From Syntrophomonas sp. (GTDB taxonomy: Bacteria > Bacillota > Syntrophomonadia > Syntrophomonadales > Syntrophomonadaceae): 37,930 nucleotides of DNA. The notes below the pieces were generated by a model. It was given only the letters and a program-made list of their open reading frames with translations. It had not been told where the DNA came from and did no database searches. The DNA lies in contig JAENZE010000021.1 of NCBI GenBank assembly GCA_016841425.1, positions 1-37,930 of the forward strand, given 5' to 3'. The position numbers were made by a program, and so were the translations under genes. Of the stretch, positions 8,903 to 17,367 are shown in pieces. Within the stretch, counting starts at the first letter, position 1. Each line of letters begins with the position of its first letter.

Positions 8903-9723
8903 ATGTGTTTCACCAACTCAGGTATTGATTTGATACTTTCAGGTACCGAAAATTGATTTAATTCCAATTGATCGATTAGCTGGTAAAGAGACGGGGCGTC
9001 CAGTCCCAGGTCCTTAAGCTTTGCATTCGCATATACTTCTCGGGGAGTCCCCTCCAGAAAAATCGACCCCTGATCCAGAACGATCAGCCGATCAGTCTGC
9101 AATAGTTCTTCGGGATTATGACTGATAAGAATGATGGTTACGCCTTCCTGTTGGTTCAGAATATAGAGCTGTTTGAGCAACATTCTTCGACTTTGGGGAT
9201 CCAGCATGGAAGTGGGTTCATCCAGCACCAGATATTCAGGCAGCATGGCCAGGACAGAAGCAAGAGCCGCCATTTGTTTTTGCCCGCCGGACAGAAGATG
9301 CGGAGCATGTTGTCTCTTTTCCTCCAAACCGCAAATATGTATGGCCCAGTCTACCCGGCGCCTGATTTCCTCCAGCGGCAGTTCCAGATTCTCCGGACCG
9401 AATGCGATTTCTTCCTCCACTATTGGACATATCAACTGGTTATCAGGATTCTGGAAAACCATGCCGACCAGCCGGCGTATTTCAAGCATATTTGCTGGAT
9501 CGGCTGTATCCATTCCATTAATATATACTTTGCCTTCTGTCGGTTTCAAAAGACCATTAATCAGTCTGGCCAGAGTTGACTTTCCGGAACCATTCATTCC
9601 CAGCAGTCCTACATATTCGCCCTTCCTGATTGAAAAGCTGATATCCCGCAGAGCATCGATTTTCTCCAGCGCAAAAACATTGTATTGTTTTGTAGCATTA
9701 ACGACTTCAATACCTGCTGACAT
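8887..9723 (-). CDS. ECF transporter ATP-binding protein (first ATPase, EcfA1-like)
   Basis: A 278-residue ABC ATPase of the ECF group. It shows Walker A GMNGSGKST, Q-loop VFQNPDNQ, signature LLSGGQKQ, Walker B YLVLDEPTSMLD and H-loop SHNPEE. The start is ATG 9723: GAGG lies about 9 bases upstream, inside the overlap with the stop of ecfT. A GTG at 9738 is possible but would place the ribosome site inside the gene. With the following gene it makes the ATPase pair that powers the EcfT membrane coupler. Confidence 0.93.
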   Translation of the reverse strand: MSAGIEVVNATKQYNVFALEKIDALRDISFSIRKGEYVGLLGMNGSGKSTLARLINGLLKPTEGKVYINGMDTADPANMLEIRRLVGMVFQNPDNQLICPIVEEEIAFGPENLELPLEEIRRRVDWAIHICGLEEKRQHAPHLLSGGQKQMAALASVLAMLPEYLVLDEPTSMLDPQSRRMLLKQLYILNQQEGVTIILISHNPEELLQTDRLIVLDQGSIFLEGTPREVYANAKLKDLGLDAPSLYQLIDQLELNQFSVPESIKSIPELVKHICQEL

Positions 9724-9734
9724 AACAGTGGACC

Positions 9735-10535
9735 TCACTTCATAAGAATACTGATCGGCACACCTGCCAATACGATAACACTTACAAACAATAACGCCAG
9801 AACATCCTGTCCTTTCATTTTTAAGCTGTTCATGCGAAGTTGATTAGGATGTGAAGTATAGCACCGGCTGTCCATTGCTTCACCTAGATCAGCCGCCCGG
9901 CTAAGCGATGCTTCAAAAAGAGGAATAACAACAGCAGCATAACTCTTGATCTTAACCATCAGTTGAGGCGAATCAAATTCGGAACCCCGTGACTTTTGGG
10001 CGTTTTTAATAATGGTCGCTTCCTCAAACAAAGTTGGAAGAAATCGAAATGAAATACTTAGAATCGTGGTAAAGTTATGAACAGGCATGTTCAATTTCCC
10101 CAAAGGCTGCAGGAAGTATTCAATCCCTGTCGAGAGTTTCATGGGTGTAGTAGTCATTAACAGAATCAGGGAACACATGAATAAAATGATCAGCCGCAGT
10201 ATATTAATGGACCCCAGGATCAACCCTTCTCTGGTCATACTGATTGTTCCAATTGTTAAAACGGCCTGTCCCGGAGTGAGAAAGGCCTGGAAAAGCAGAG
10301 TGATAAGCAAAAAAGTCTTTATTTGATACATACTCTTCAAAATAAATTTCAGGTTTAAGCGGGAAGAGATGATGATTGCCACCATCAGCAATAATAAGAA
10401 AAATAAATAATACCAGTTAATGCTAACCATGACAGAAATTACCGCCAATGTACAGCATATTATTTTCGTTCTGGGATCCAGTTTGTGGACCATGGAATCA
10501 CCATATATATATTGTCCTAACTTCATTCCGCCCAT
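9735..10535 (-). CDS. ECF transporter transmembrane coupling protein EcfT
   Basis: A 266-residue membrane protein. The N-terminus (KLGQYIYGDSMVHKLDPRTK) is the standard EcfT entry motif, followed by 4-5 hydrophobic helices. The two coupling-helix arginine motifs are present (KNAQKSRGSEF and GEAMDSRCY); these contact the two ATPases. The start is ATG 10535, supported by AAGGAG 9 bases upstream. The longer open frame reaching 10706 has no ribosome site. The stop codon is 11 bases from the next gene's ATG. In ECF transporters this protein joins one S component to the ATPase pair; here the only S-like gene is the Gx-family gene at the end of the run. Confidence 0.92.
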   Translation of the reverse strand: MGGMKLGQYIYGDSMVHKLDPRTKIICCTLAVISVMVSINWYYLFFLLLLMVAIIISSRLNLKFILKSMYQIKTFLLITLLFQAFLTPGQAVLTIGTISMTREGLILGSINILRLIILFMCSLILLMTTTPMKLSTGIEYFLQPLGKLNMPVHNFTTILSISFRFLPTLFEEATIIKNAQKSRGSEFDSPQLMVKIKSYAAVVIPLFEASLSRAADLGEAMDSRCYTSHPNQLRMNSLKMKGQDVLALLFVSVIVLAGVPISILMK

Positions 10536-10660
10536 ATTAAAAACTCCTTTGACAATTACCTGGCAGATCACCGAATTAATATGCAGGATATAAATCGAAA
10601 TTGTTGATACAAAAACAACATGGGATTGCATATTCAGAGCCTTTCCAAAAAAGGCCACTA

Positions 10661-11023
10661 TTAATCCGGCACATCGATTATTACAATGGTATCCGACGGA
10701 ATGCATACCGCAGCATCACCAGGCTCCGTCAGCCATCCGGCTTTCACACAAATCTTATTCGGGCAATCAGAATGCAGAACCCTTATTCGTCCCTTCTCCG
10801 CTAGAATAGTCATCTTAATGCCATCTTCCAGGGTAACGTACTCCGGGGTTTCAACTTTATTGAGGTCAATTTTTCGAATAACCTGCCCATTACGAATAAT
10901 TTCAGCGACAAGTTCTTGTTTGCTTTCATGAGAACTGCTCCACAACCAAATGATCGCTATAATCATTCCAAGCACTAATACAAAAAACAAATCTGCTTTT
11001 TTAATATCGCGCAATGCTTTCAT
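10661..11023 (-). CDS. NusG domain II-containing membrane-anchored protein
   Basis: A 120-residue protein. One N-terminal membrane helix (about residues 13-29) is followed by an external beta domain of the NusG II type (PF07009). The hallmark CPNKICVKAGW lies near residues 87-97. In other Clostridia and Bacilli such proteins sit next to Gx-family membrane proteins, FMN-binding domains and ApbE, in clusters tied to extracytosolic flavin electron transfer. I recall that Listeria EetA is of this type, but I cannot check that here. AAGGAGG lies upstream at a slightly long distance from the ATG. The gene opens the minus-strand run with EcfT 126 bases downstream. Its biochemical role is unknown; the two cysteines could be redox-active. 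Confidence 0.88.
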   Translation of the reverse strand: MKALRDIKKADLFFVLVLGMIIAIIWLWSSSHESKQELVAEIIRNGQVIRKIDLNKVETPEYVTLEDGIKMTILAEKGRIRVLHSDCPNKICVKAGWLTEPGDAAVCIPSDTIVIIDVPD

Positions 11024-11075
11024 GTATTGGAATCGATCTCCTCCTTATAGTTCTGTTTATGGTAAAACTAAAATG

Positions 11076-11116
11076 TTAAATTGGCAAGAAATTTTGTTTA
11101 TTTCTTGCCAATTTAA
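11076..11116. terminator. Long intergenic hairpin between reductase and NusG-II gene
   Basis: A 16-bp perfect stem (11076-11091 with 11101-11116) around a 9-base loop; the core is TTGGCAAGAAA/TTTCTTGCCAA. The A/T-rich stem ends give a weak T-tract in both directions. It lies just after the reductase stop codon (minus strand), so it probably ends that transcript and separates it from the NusG-II/ECF run. Confidence 0.65.
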
Positions 11117-11165
11117 TTAATATTCAGATTGTGTTATCTTTTACCTTGCAAAAAGGCATGTCTTA

Positions 11166-12722
11166 TTACTTATTCAGATATCGAGCCGCATCTTCAGCAG
11201 CGAAACGCCCGGAGTTTGCAGCCCAACCCTGTGTAGTGCCCGGGATAAGAGCTATATCATAAGTATCTCCGCACCATCCGCCAGTATCATTTCCTCCGGC
11301 ATAAAGCCCGGGAATAACCTGGCCGTTTGTATCCAACACCTGGGCTTGTGGAGTTATTTCCAGCCCGTCGTTTGTACAGAAATAACCGCATTTCAGTTTA
11401 AATGCATAATAAGGGCCATCTCCGATCGGGGATAAAAATGCAGCTTCTTTGCCGAATTCCAAATCTTTTCCTGTCTCACAATAGCCATTGTATCGGTCGA
11501 TTGTCTCTTTCAGCGTAGTTTTATCAACTTTGATCATATCAGCCAGTGCATCAATGGAATCGGCAACAAAAACGTTCCCTTTATCCATTTTAACGATTCT
11601 ATCGATTTGATTAAGGAAATCAGGCAAAGGAGTGTTGGCATGATAATAGGGAAGTTCGCTTGGTGCACCCTGGGTGATAAAACGATCCAAATCTGCCTTG
11701 GTCATGATCTGATAAACTGCGTCTTGTTGTACGTGAGCATTACCATACATACACGGATCCATCTGGTTCATGGATTCAGATATGAAACGTTTGCCATCCT
11801 GGTTGACCCTGAGCATCGGCTGTACCATGCCATTATAAAGCTCGGAAGAAAATTTATCGCCATCCATAAAAGCTCCAAAATACTGAATGACACCAACAAG
11901 TTTTTTATCAGAAGCGCCTACCGCCAATGCCATGTTAATACCATCGCCGTTGTTGGAATCCGGCACTCCAGCATAGGCGATCTTCTCAAGATCAACTCCG
12001 GCATATTTTTTGATCATCTCAGTATTGGTACTATATCCACCAGTAGCCAAGATCACCACCGGAGCGTTTATGGTCAAAATACTGCCGTCCTTGGCCTTGG
12101 CCTTGATACCGGCAACTTTGCCATCCTTCATGATCAATTCCTGTCCGGCGGTACTGGTCATAATCTGTACCCCTAAATTTTCTGCGGCAGTCCCCATGGT
12201 TTTTACAAATTGTTTGCCCATACCTTCATAAGTATGGTGTGTTTTAAAGCCCATGCCCTGAACAATATTAAATTCTACCCCTAGATCCTGCACCCAGGCT
12301 ATGGTATCAGCAGAATTCTGATAAAATCTCATCAAAAGTTCAGGATCAGCCTTCCAATGATGATAGTGTTCGGCTTTATTGAGGACTTCTACTAAATCAT
12401 AGGTAGGTATGCCCAAACTTTTAGCATACTCATCATTGATTCCCGCCATACCTTCGGCCATACTGGTAGTTCCGCCCAAGGTGGGATTTTTCTCAAGTAA
12501 AATGACTCCGCAGCCAAGTTGACTCGCTTGGATTGCTGCAGATAACCCTGTTGCACCGGAACCAACAACAACCACATCTGTGCTCATTGTTTCCCCTGCA
12601 GCATTATCTGTTGAGTTATCTGTTTTAGTGGAACTTCCGCATCCAGGTAGCATAATGATTACCAGCAATAACATTATTATTACAAAAGCAATTTGTTTTC
12701 GTCCGGCCAACTTTTTAAACAT
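11166..12722 (-). CDS. Exported FAD-dependent reductase lipoprotein (flavocytochrome c / fumarate-reductase-like fold)
   Basis: A 518-residue protein. The N-terminus is a lipoprotein signal with a lipobox LPGC (Cys28), followed by a short Ser/Thr/Asn linker. From about residue 48 an FAD-binding domain begins (DVVVVGSGATGLSAAIQASQ...LLEKNPTLGGTT), and the C-terminus closes it with PGLYAGGNDTGG. The family covers fumarate, urocanate, enoate and related reductases. There is no haem-binding or FMN-binding domain, and no apbE gene in the window. The region matching the fumarate-reductase active-site Arg motif (usually GKRFVNELTTRD) reads GKRFISESMNQMD, so that arginine is missing and fumarate is not a safe substrate assignment. 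The signal is Sec-type with no twin arginine, so FAD would have to be acquired outside the cell. It is divergent from a PucR regulator. Confidence 0.88.
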   Translation of the reverse strand: MFKKLAGRKQIAFVIIMLLLVIIMLPGCGSSTKTDNSTDNAAGETMSTDVVVVGSGATGLSAAIQASQLGCGVILLEKNPTLGGTTSMAEGMAGINDEYAKSLGIPTYDLVEVLNKAEHYHHWKADPELLMRFYQNSADTIAWVQDLGVEFNIVQGMGFKTHHTYEGMGKQFVKTMGTAAENLGVQIMTSTAGQELIMKDGKVAGIKAKAKDGSILTINAPVVILATGGYSTNTEMIKKYAGVDLEKIAYAGVPDSNNGDGINMALAVGASDKKLVGVIQYFGAFMDGDKFSSELYNGMVQPMLRVNQDGKRFISESMNQMDPCMYGNAHVQQDAVYQIMTKADLDRFITQGAPSELPYYHANTPLPDFLNQIDRIVKMDKGNVFVADSIDALADMIKVDKTTLKETIDRYNGYCETGKDLEFGKEAAFLSPIGDGPYYAFKLKCGYFCTNDGLEITPQAQVLDTNGQVIPGLYAGGNDTGGWCGDTYDIALIPGTTQGWAANSGRFAAEDAARYLNK

Positions 12723-12885
12723 ACTCCCACACCCTTTCTATATTATGGATATCCAATTCCCGGTAAGATGATTATTTAGTTGCTAATCACCTCTTTTTAA
12801 ATATTTTGTCCGCTCAATGTCATACATGTTTAGCCACCTTTTGTCGCTTATTGTCCCTTATTAAAGTTTATTAATCTTTAATGTA

Positions 12886-12899
12886 TTAATCATCATACA
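12886..12899. promoter_or_regulatory. Operator-like repeat, copy 1 (TTAATCATCATACA)
   Basis: TTAATCATCATACA lies in an imperfect palindrome TGTAT-N8-ATACA (12882-12899) and recurs exactly at 13187-13200. Both copies lie in the divergent region between the reductase and the PucR gene, and copy 1 is on the reductase side. It is the best candidate for a regulator site there. Confidence 0.5.
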
Positions 12900-13060
12900 T
12901 AAGTAAGAAGTTTGGATTCACATATCGTACAATTGTTGAATACTATTATAAAAATTTTCCACGCCAATTAAAGGATGGGGTAGATGTGCATTATTTTTCA
13001 GAACCAACGCCCATTGCTAAGCCCTTTAACCTGATATATCAGGATAGTAAATCTGACAAC

Positions 13061-13087
13061 TAAAAATAGCCCCACCCGTTAGACGTG
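13061..13087. other. GC-rich hairpin in the divergent region (possible element end)
   Basis: CCCCAC...GTGGGG with one extra pair each side forms a compact stem around CCGTTAGAC, in otherwise AT-rich DNA. It could be a terminator or a leftover IS200/IS605-type end hairpin. No transposase gene is near it. The rest of 12723-13186 shows no gene. Confidence 0.3.
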
Positions 13088-13186
13088 GGGGTTGCTTTAA
13101 GGTAATAAACCTCTGTTTGGCGATAATGATAGGTTAAATTGTCGTGTTTCCTTATATCTAATTGGATTTTATGCTACTTAAGTGTG

Positions 13187-13234
13187 TTAATCATCATACA
13201 ATCACTTGAAATTTTGACGATAAAATCATATAAT
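13187..13234 (+). promoter_or_regulatory. PucR-gene promoter with operator-like repeat copy 2
   Basis: TTGAAA (13206-13211), 17 bases, TATAAT (13229-13234) form a good sigma-A promoter. The second exact copy of TTAATCATCATACA (13187-13200) ends 5 bases upstream of the -35 box. This position suits an activator or an autoregulatory site. Confidence 0.6.
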
Positions 13235-13294
13235 TGTAGAAAAATATAATAAAATAGTAGATGCTAGTCCGCCTAAATAAAAAGGATGATTAAG

Positions 13295-14851
13295 TTGAAG
13301 ATAACGTTGCCAATGATAGTAGAACGATTATTTGATGTGGATTTTGAATGTTTACAGGGCATTATCTCAGATCCAAGACCAGTGTCAAAAGTAAAATTTC
13401 TTCAAGCCGGGCATGCATCAATTGATTCAGATGCTTTATATGTAACTACTTTGTCATATCTTACTTCAAAATATAAAGGCTCTATTCCACAATACATTGC
13501 TTGTATAAAAGACATGGATATTGATGTTGATCATGAAATGTTTCGATATACAAATTTGATTCTTATTAAAAACTTAATCGACCTCCCGGAGTTATTTAAC
13601 TTAATTCAGGATATTTTTTCCTACTACTCTGATATTTATAGCCAACTCTTACAGATTGTCGAAGATAACAAGGGCTTACAATGTCTTACAGATAAGCTTT
13701 CTGTCTTATTTGGTAACCCCATAACTATTACCGACCGCAACTTTAAAATACTGGCGATTACTGCCTCTGAGCCAAAAAATGCAGAGCTTTGGATAAATAT
13801 TGATAAAACCACAAGACATAATGGATATGTGACGGGCTCCAACGATACTTATCATTTGACTAAAGATTACATAATTAAATTAGATCAGAACGATAAACCA
13901 GTCTATTTTGATACCTGTGAGGGCTATCTTAGCCCAATGATATGTCTAAATATTGGGATGCCAAAGAAAAGTATCGCCATTTTAACCCTCTTCGAAATTG
14001 ATACCCCTTTTAACAATGCTACTTGCGATCTAACCGTCTTTTTTTCTCAAATCTTGTCTTTGGAACTACAAAAAAATGAGTTGTTGTTACTTAATGGTGA
14101 AAGCAATTTTGCGTATCCAATTGCCGATCTCCTTGACGGTAAAACGCTGTCCCACCATGACGTGAATAAGATCTCCAACTACTTCAATTATTCAATCAGT
14201 AATAATTACACAGTAGTTGTCGTCAAATCGCCGCTGTCTTCTGATTCTAGTTATGAATTACCCTTTTTAAGAAATAAGATCTTAAATCTCTTAAGGTGCA
14301 ATTCCTGTATAATCTATGAAAGAAGCATCGTCATGGTAATTGATTGTTCCTCTTTCAATTCTTTTAAATATTACCTTCCTAAATTTGAAGAATTATTGTC
14401 TACCACCATGGCTTACGCAGGAATAAGCAGTTCTTTTTCCGATTTTATGGAGGTAAGAAAAGGTTATGTTGAGGCAAGTAAAGTAGTGGAATTAGGATTG
14501 CGGATGAATATTGATGGGCCCATTTACCGGTATATGGATTTTCAGTTTTACCATTTGATAGATCTGTTTTCAAAACAAGAAGACATACAAAATCTTTGTC
14601 ATCCTGCCTTAGCCGGATTAACAACGTATGACAAGGAACTATCAAAGACCTTATGCACCTATATAAGAAACAATGGGTCTCAGGCTAAAACGGCTAAAGA
14701 TTTGTGTATACACCGCAGTTCCTTGTCATACAGGTTAAAGAAGATTGAAGAAGTATTTGGAATAGAACTCAATGATTATAAAACGCTTCTGCATTTACAG
14801 CTTTCCTATGAGATATTGAACTATTTGCACTCTAATTTCATAACCATATAA
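13295..14851 (+). CDS. PucR/CdaR-type transcriptional regulator
   Basis: A 518-residue regulator. The N-terminal part (MKITLPMIVERL...) resembles the PucR N-terminal region. The middle (about 150-420) is a ligand-sensing/CdaR GGDEF-like stretch. The C-terminus (about 450-515) is the PucR-type helix-turn-helix, with TYIRNNGSQAKTAKDLCIHR, SSLSYRLKKIEEVFGI and LHLQLSYEIL. Start: AAGGATGA is well spaced for TTG 13295, whereas the ATG at 13286 overlaps that ribosome site; 13286 remains possible. It is divergent from the reductase lipoprotein across a 0.57-kb region with two identical operator-like sequences. I infer that it controls that reductase in response to an organic ligand, as PucR-family proteins often control the adjacent catabolic or redox gene. 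Confidence 0.88.
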   Translation: MKITLPMIVERLFDVDFECLQGIISDPRPVSKVKFLQAGHASIDSDALYVTTLSYLTSKYKGSIPQYIACIKDMDIDVDHEMFRYTNLILIKNLIDLPELFNLIQDIFSYYSDIYSQLLQIVEDNKGLQCLTDKLSVLFGNPITITDRNFKILAITASEPKNAELWINIDKTTRHNGYVTGSNDTYHLTKDYIIKLDQNDKPVYFDTCEGYLSPMICLNIGMPKKSIAILTLFEIDTPFNNATCDLTVFFSQILSLELQKNELLLLNGESNFAYPIADLLDGKTLSHHDVNKISNYFNYSISNNYTVVVVKSPLSSDSSYELPFLRNKILNLLRCNSCIIYERSIVMVIDCSSFNSFKYYLPKFEELLSTTMAYAGISSSFSDFMEVRKGYVEASKVVELGLRMNIDGPIYRYMDFQFYHLIDLFSKQEDIQNLCHPALAGLTTYDKELSKTLCTYIRNNGSQAKTAKDLCIHRSSLSYRLKKIEEVFGIELNDYKTLLHLQLSYEILNYLHSNFITI

Positions 14852-14905
14852 AATACGCACAATTTCAGATATAAAAAAGGTGATATAAATTGTTACATTT
14901 TTTAT

Positions 14906-14982
14906 GGAGGTATTTCCAAATGAAAATGAAATCCTTAGTTGTTGTGAGACAGGTAAATTTTGTTATATCACAGGTCTGTTAG
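14906..14982 (+). pseudogene. Relic of a stalk-protein translation start
   Basis: GGAGG (14906-14910) and an ATG at 14920 begin a 20-codon frame, MKMKSLVVVRQVNFVISQVC. From the ribosome site through about codon 8 the DNA closely parallels the start of the stalk-domain gene at 344-385 (GGAGG, TTTCCAA, then ATGAAAA and related codons). A hydrophobic run (GLLVILLF) appears in another frame just after, as expected for a frameshifted signal peptide. It is best read as the remains of a paralogue. Confidence 0.4.
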
Positions 14983-15103
14983 TAATCTTATTATTTACGT
15001 GAGATTGACATACTGACGAAGATATCCTGTACCCACTTATGAAATTATCGCAGATAAACTTGGATTTAGAGCCTGAGAGTGAGTAAATGCGTATATATTC
15101 AGG

Positions 15104-15886
15104 TCAAGAATGGCCCCAGCTGGCACCCTTAAACTCTAAAAGGTGGCGGCGATAGCGATAGGGAACAAAATGAGATTGCAGGCGGGGATTGTACCTGGAT
15201 TCGATACTTATCTGTTGAAAATATAACTGCCATAGCTGCTGCCAATGATGTTCTTCCCGAGTTGTATAGTCGTCCATGGAGTAGGAAAAGTCGGTCATAT
15301 ACCATTTGTGCTGGATAAGCAGCTTATCGTTATTACGCTCCTGTCCATCGTATATAATGGCCAGCCTCCTCTTTTGGTCATGAATGATCCAGCGTTCACC
15401 AGCCAAACGATCAGCAAAGTGATCGGCAATCAGAGTCAGAATGTGGTGATCAGGTGACATGACGCCGTACAGAAATTTTCCAGTATCCTTAAAGCGTAGC
15501 AATCCTAACAAGCGATGGGTTTCAAGAGTGACCTGCCTATCCAGTTTGTGTACCGGGTAGACATCAGGATGACTGTGGCAGAGATCCGCTTTGGATCCCA
15601 TTTTAAAGCCCAAACGGAGATAGTTGAGAACAAGGTTTTCCTTATCAGAAGATGAAGACAGATAAACATGATAGATCCTGGCCAAAGCATCTGCTGATAT
15701 TTTCTGTTCAATAGCCTGATAAACACGGTTAGCCAGATCAGGATCGGTCAATACAACTGAACTGCTCACCATCAGCGTGGGTTGATAGTATTCCAGCTGG
15801 AAAATGCCGCTGGCAGGCTCCTGGTAATAATGGTGATATATGCAGGTTAAAAGGCCGTCAAAGCTGCCATCGTATAAATAATCCAT
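15104..15886 (-). CDS. TIGR03915/DUF4130-type DNA metabolism protein
   Basis: A 260-residue soluble protein. It opens with YLYDGSFDGLLTCIYHHYY, the usual start of the TIGR03915 family, and carries the DUF4130 region (about residues 85-250), with HKLDRQVTLETHRLLGLLRF and a long D/H/R-rich helical tail. In many bacteria this gene sits directly beside a radical SAM partner of the TIGR03916 type, and the pair is predicted to act on DNA (modification or repair) with no proven reaction. Here the partner lies 22 bases upstream. GGAGTGAG is well spaced before the ATG. The two are almost certainly co-transcribed and probably work together. Confidence 0.9.
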   Translation of the reverse strand: MDYLYDGSFDGLLTCIYHHYYQEPASGIFQLEYYQPTLMVSSSVVLTDPDLANRVYQAIEQKISADALARIYHVYLSSSSDKENLVLNYLRLGFKMGSKADLCHSHPDVYPVHKLDRQVTLETHRLLGLLRFKDTGKFLYGVMSPDHHILTLIADHFADRLAGERWIIHDQKRRLAIIYDGQERNNDKLLIQHKWYMTDFSYSMDDYTTREEHHWQQLWQLYFQQISIESRYNPRLQSHFVPYRYRRHLLEFKGASWGHS

Positions 15887-15908
15887 TAATTCTCACTCCA
15901 AAATGCTG

Positions 15909-17135
15909 CTAAAACAGAGTCATTTGCTTAAATGGGGATTCCGGAAGCATAACGCGGCGGATCGCTGCCGGGTCATAAGGCTTATTACCTGGATAAATCC
16001 CTTTGCAGGTAACGAAGTATTGAGCTCTTTTGAAAACAACTCCCAGTTTTTTAAAATGGTCGGCAGATATTGCCGCTACACGCCGCTGGCTGGTAATACG
16101 CCACGCTGATTTTGGTCCAATACCCGGTATTCGCAGCAGTTCCTCATAAGAAGCACGATTGATCTCCAGGGGAAAGAATTCCGGATGTCTAAGGGCCCAG
16201 GCGGTCTTAGGGTCTATTTCTGTTTCCAGATTGGCATGGTCCGCATCGAGTATCTCTTCGGCTTTGAAATGGTAATGACGAAGCAGCCAATCCGACTGGT
16301 ATAGGCGATGTTCTCTCAGCAGTGGCGGTACAGTTGTAAGGGCAGGCAGATTGGAATCCTGGTTAACCGGGACATAAGCTGAGAAGTAGACCCGCTTTAG
16401 CCCGAAGTTCTGGTATAGGGCCTGAGTTGTATGCAGTATGGTGAGGTCGCTATCCTGGCTGGCTCCTACAATCATCTGGGTAGATTGGCCACCGGGAACG
16501 AAACGGGGAGTATGCCGAAAACGTCTGTGATCAACCTTGTGCTCCTGTATCTTATCCTTGAGCTGCTGCATGGAAGCATACATGGTGGGAAGAGACTTTT
16601 GCGGTGCCAGGAGTCGCAAACTGTTTTCGGTGGGCTGTTCGACATTAACACTCATCCGATCACAAAGCAGTCCGGCTCGATTTATCAATGAAGGTTCGGC
16701 ACCGGGAATTACTTTTACATGAATATAGCCCTGGAACTCATATTCTTCCCGCAGCAAGGTCAGGACCCGGAGGATCTTTTCCATAGTGTAGTCAGGAGAT
16801 TTCTCCACCGCAGCACTTAGAAACAGGCCCTCAATATAATTACGCCGGTAAAACTGCATAGTCAGATCCGCTAGTTCCCGCGGTGAAAAACTGGCCCGGG
16901 GAATATCACTGGAACGACGATTCACACAATAACGGCAGTCATATACACAATCGTTGCTCAGTAATATTTTCAGCAGAGAAATACATCGTCCATCTGCCGA
17001 CCAGGCATGACAGATGCCGAATGATCTCGTATTTCCAGTTCCACCCTGGTTCTTCCTGGTCACGCCGCTGGAAGAACAGGAAACATCATATTTAGCAGCA
17101 CCTGCCAGAATATCAAGCTGGGTCAGGATATCCAT
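15909..17135 (-). CDS. Putative DNA modification/repair radical SAM protein (TIGR03916 type)
   Basis: A 408-residue protein. The radical SAM cluster motif is CVYDCRYC (Cys63, Cys67, Cys70), and further cysteines at 20, 42 and 51 may bind a second cluster or stabilise the fold. A TIM-barrel-like central part follows (IHVKVIPGAEPSLI; DRMSVNVEQPTENSLRLLAP). The C-terminal helix-hairpin-helix element LLRIPGIGPKSAWRI (about residues 338-352) is a sequence-non-specific DNA-binding motif, which supports a nucleic-acid substrate. AGAGGTGA precedes the ATG at good spacing. It is the first gene of a two-gene run with the DUF4130 protein. An Fpg-like glycosylase relative is divergent on the other side. 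The exact reaction is unknown. Confidence 0.92.
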   Translation of the reverse strand: MDILTQLDILAGAAKYDVSCSSSGVTRKNQGGTGNTRSFGICHAWSADGRCISLLKILLSNDCVYDCRYCVNRRSSDIPRASFSPRELADLTMQFYRRNYIEGLFLSAAVEKSPDYTMEKILRVLTLLREEYEFQGYIHVKVIPGAEPSLINRAGLLCDRMSVNVEQPTENSLRLLAPQKSLPTMYASMQQLKDKIQEHKVDHRRFRHTPRFVPGGQSTQMIVGASQDSDLTILHTTQALYQNFGLKRVYFSAYVPVNQDSNLPALTTVPPLLREHRLYQSDWLLRHYHFKAEEILDADHANLETEIDPKTAWALRHPEFFPLEINRASYEELLRIPGIGPKSAWRITSQRRVAAISADHFKKLGVVFKRAQYFVTCKGIYPGNKPYDPAAIRRVMLPESPFKQMTLF

Positions 17136-17220
17136 TCAAAATCACCTCTATACTTAATAATCCTTGCTAACAATTTCAGTATACTACAAAAACACAGAAT
17201 AGCAAACATATGTTCGGTGT

Positions 17221-17367
17221 GCCACGGGGACGGTTCTTGCGGTTGGTCACTGGTTTTGGACAACTTCCACCTTCGCTCCGCTTTCTACCAGTTATTGTCG
17301 CATTATCACCTCTGATCATCAGAAAAATAACAGAATACTATGTAACTGGAAGAAACGTCCCCGTGGC
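17221..17367. mobile_element. 147-bp REP-bounded element (MITE/BIME-like)
   Basis: GCCACGGGGACGGTTCT (17221-17237) is matched in inverted orientation at 17351-17367 with 16 of 17 bases. These terminal sequences are the same REP core found in the 18.4-18.9-kb element. The 113 bases inside show no coding signal. The element sits in the divergent gap between the radical SAM and Fpg-like genes. The remainder of 17136-17613 holds no gene I can support; the short open frames there lack ribosome sites. Confidence 0.6.

Noticed and set aside
10507-11160. Possible FMN riboswitch before the ECF or NusG-II genes
   Set aside because: I looked for conserved RFN-element segments and found none; only simple hairpins are present.
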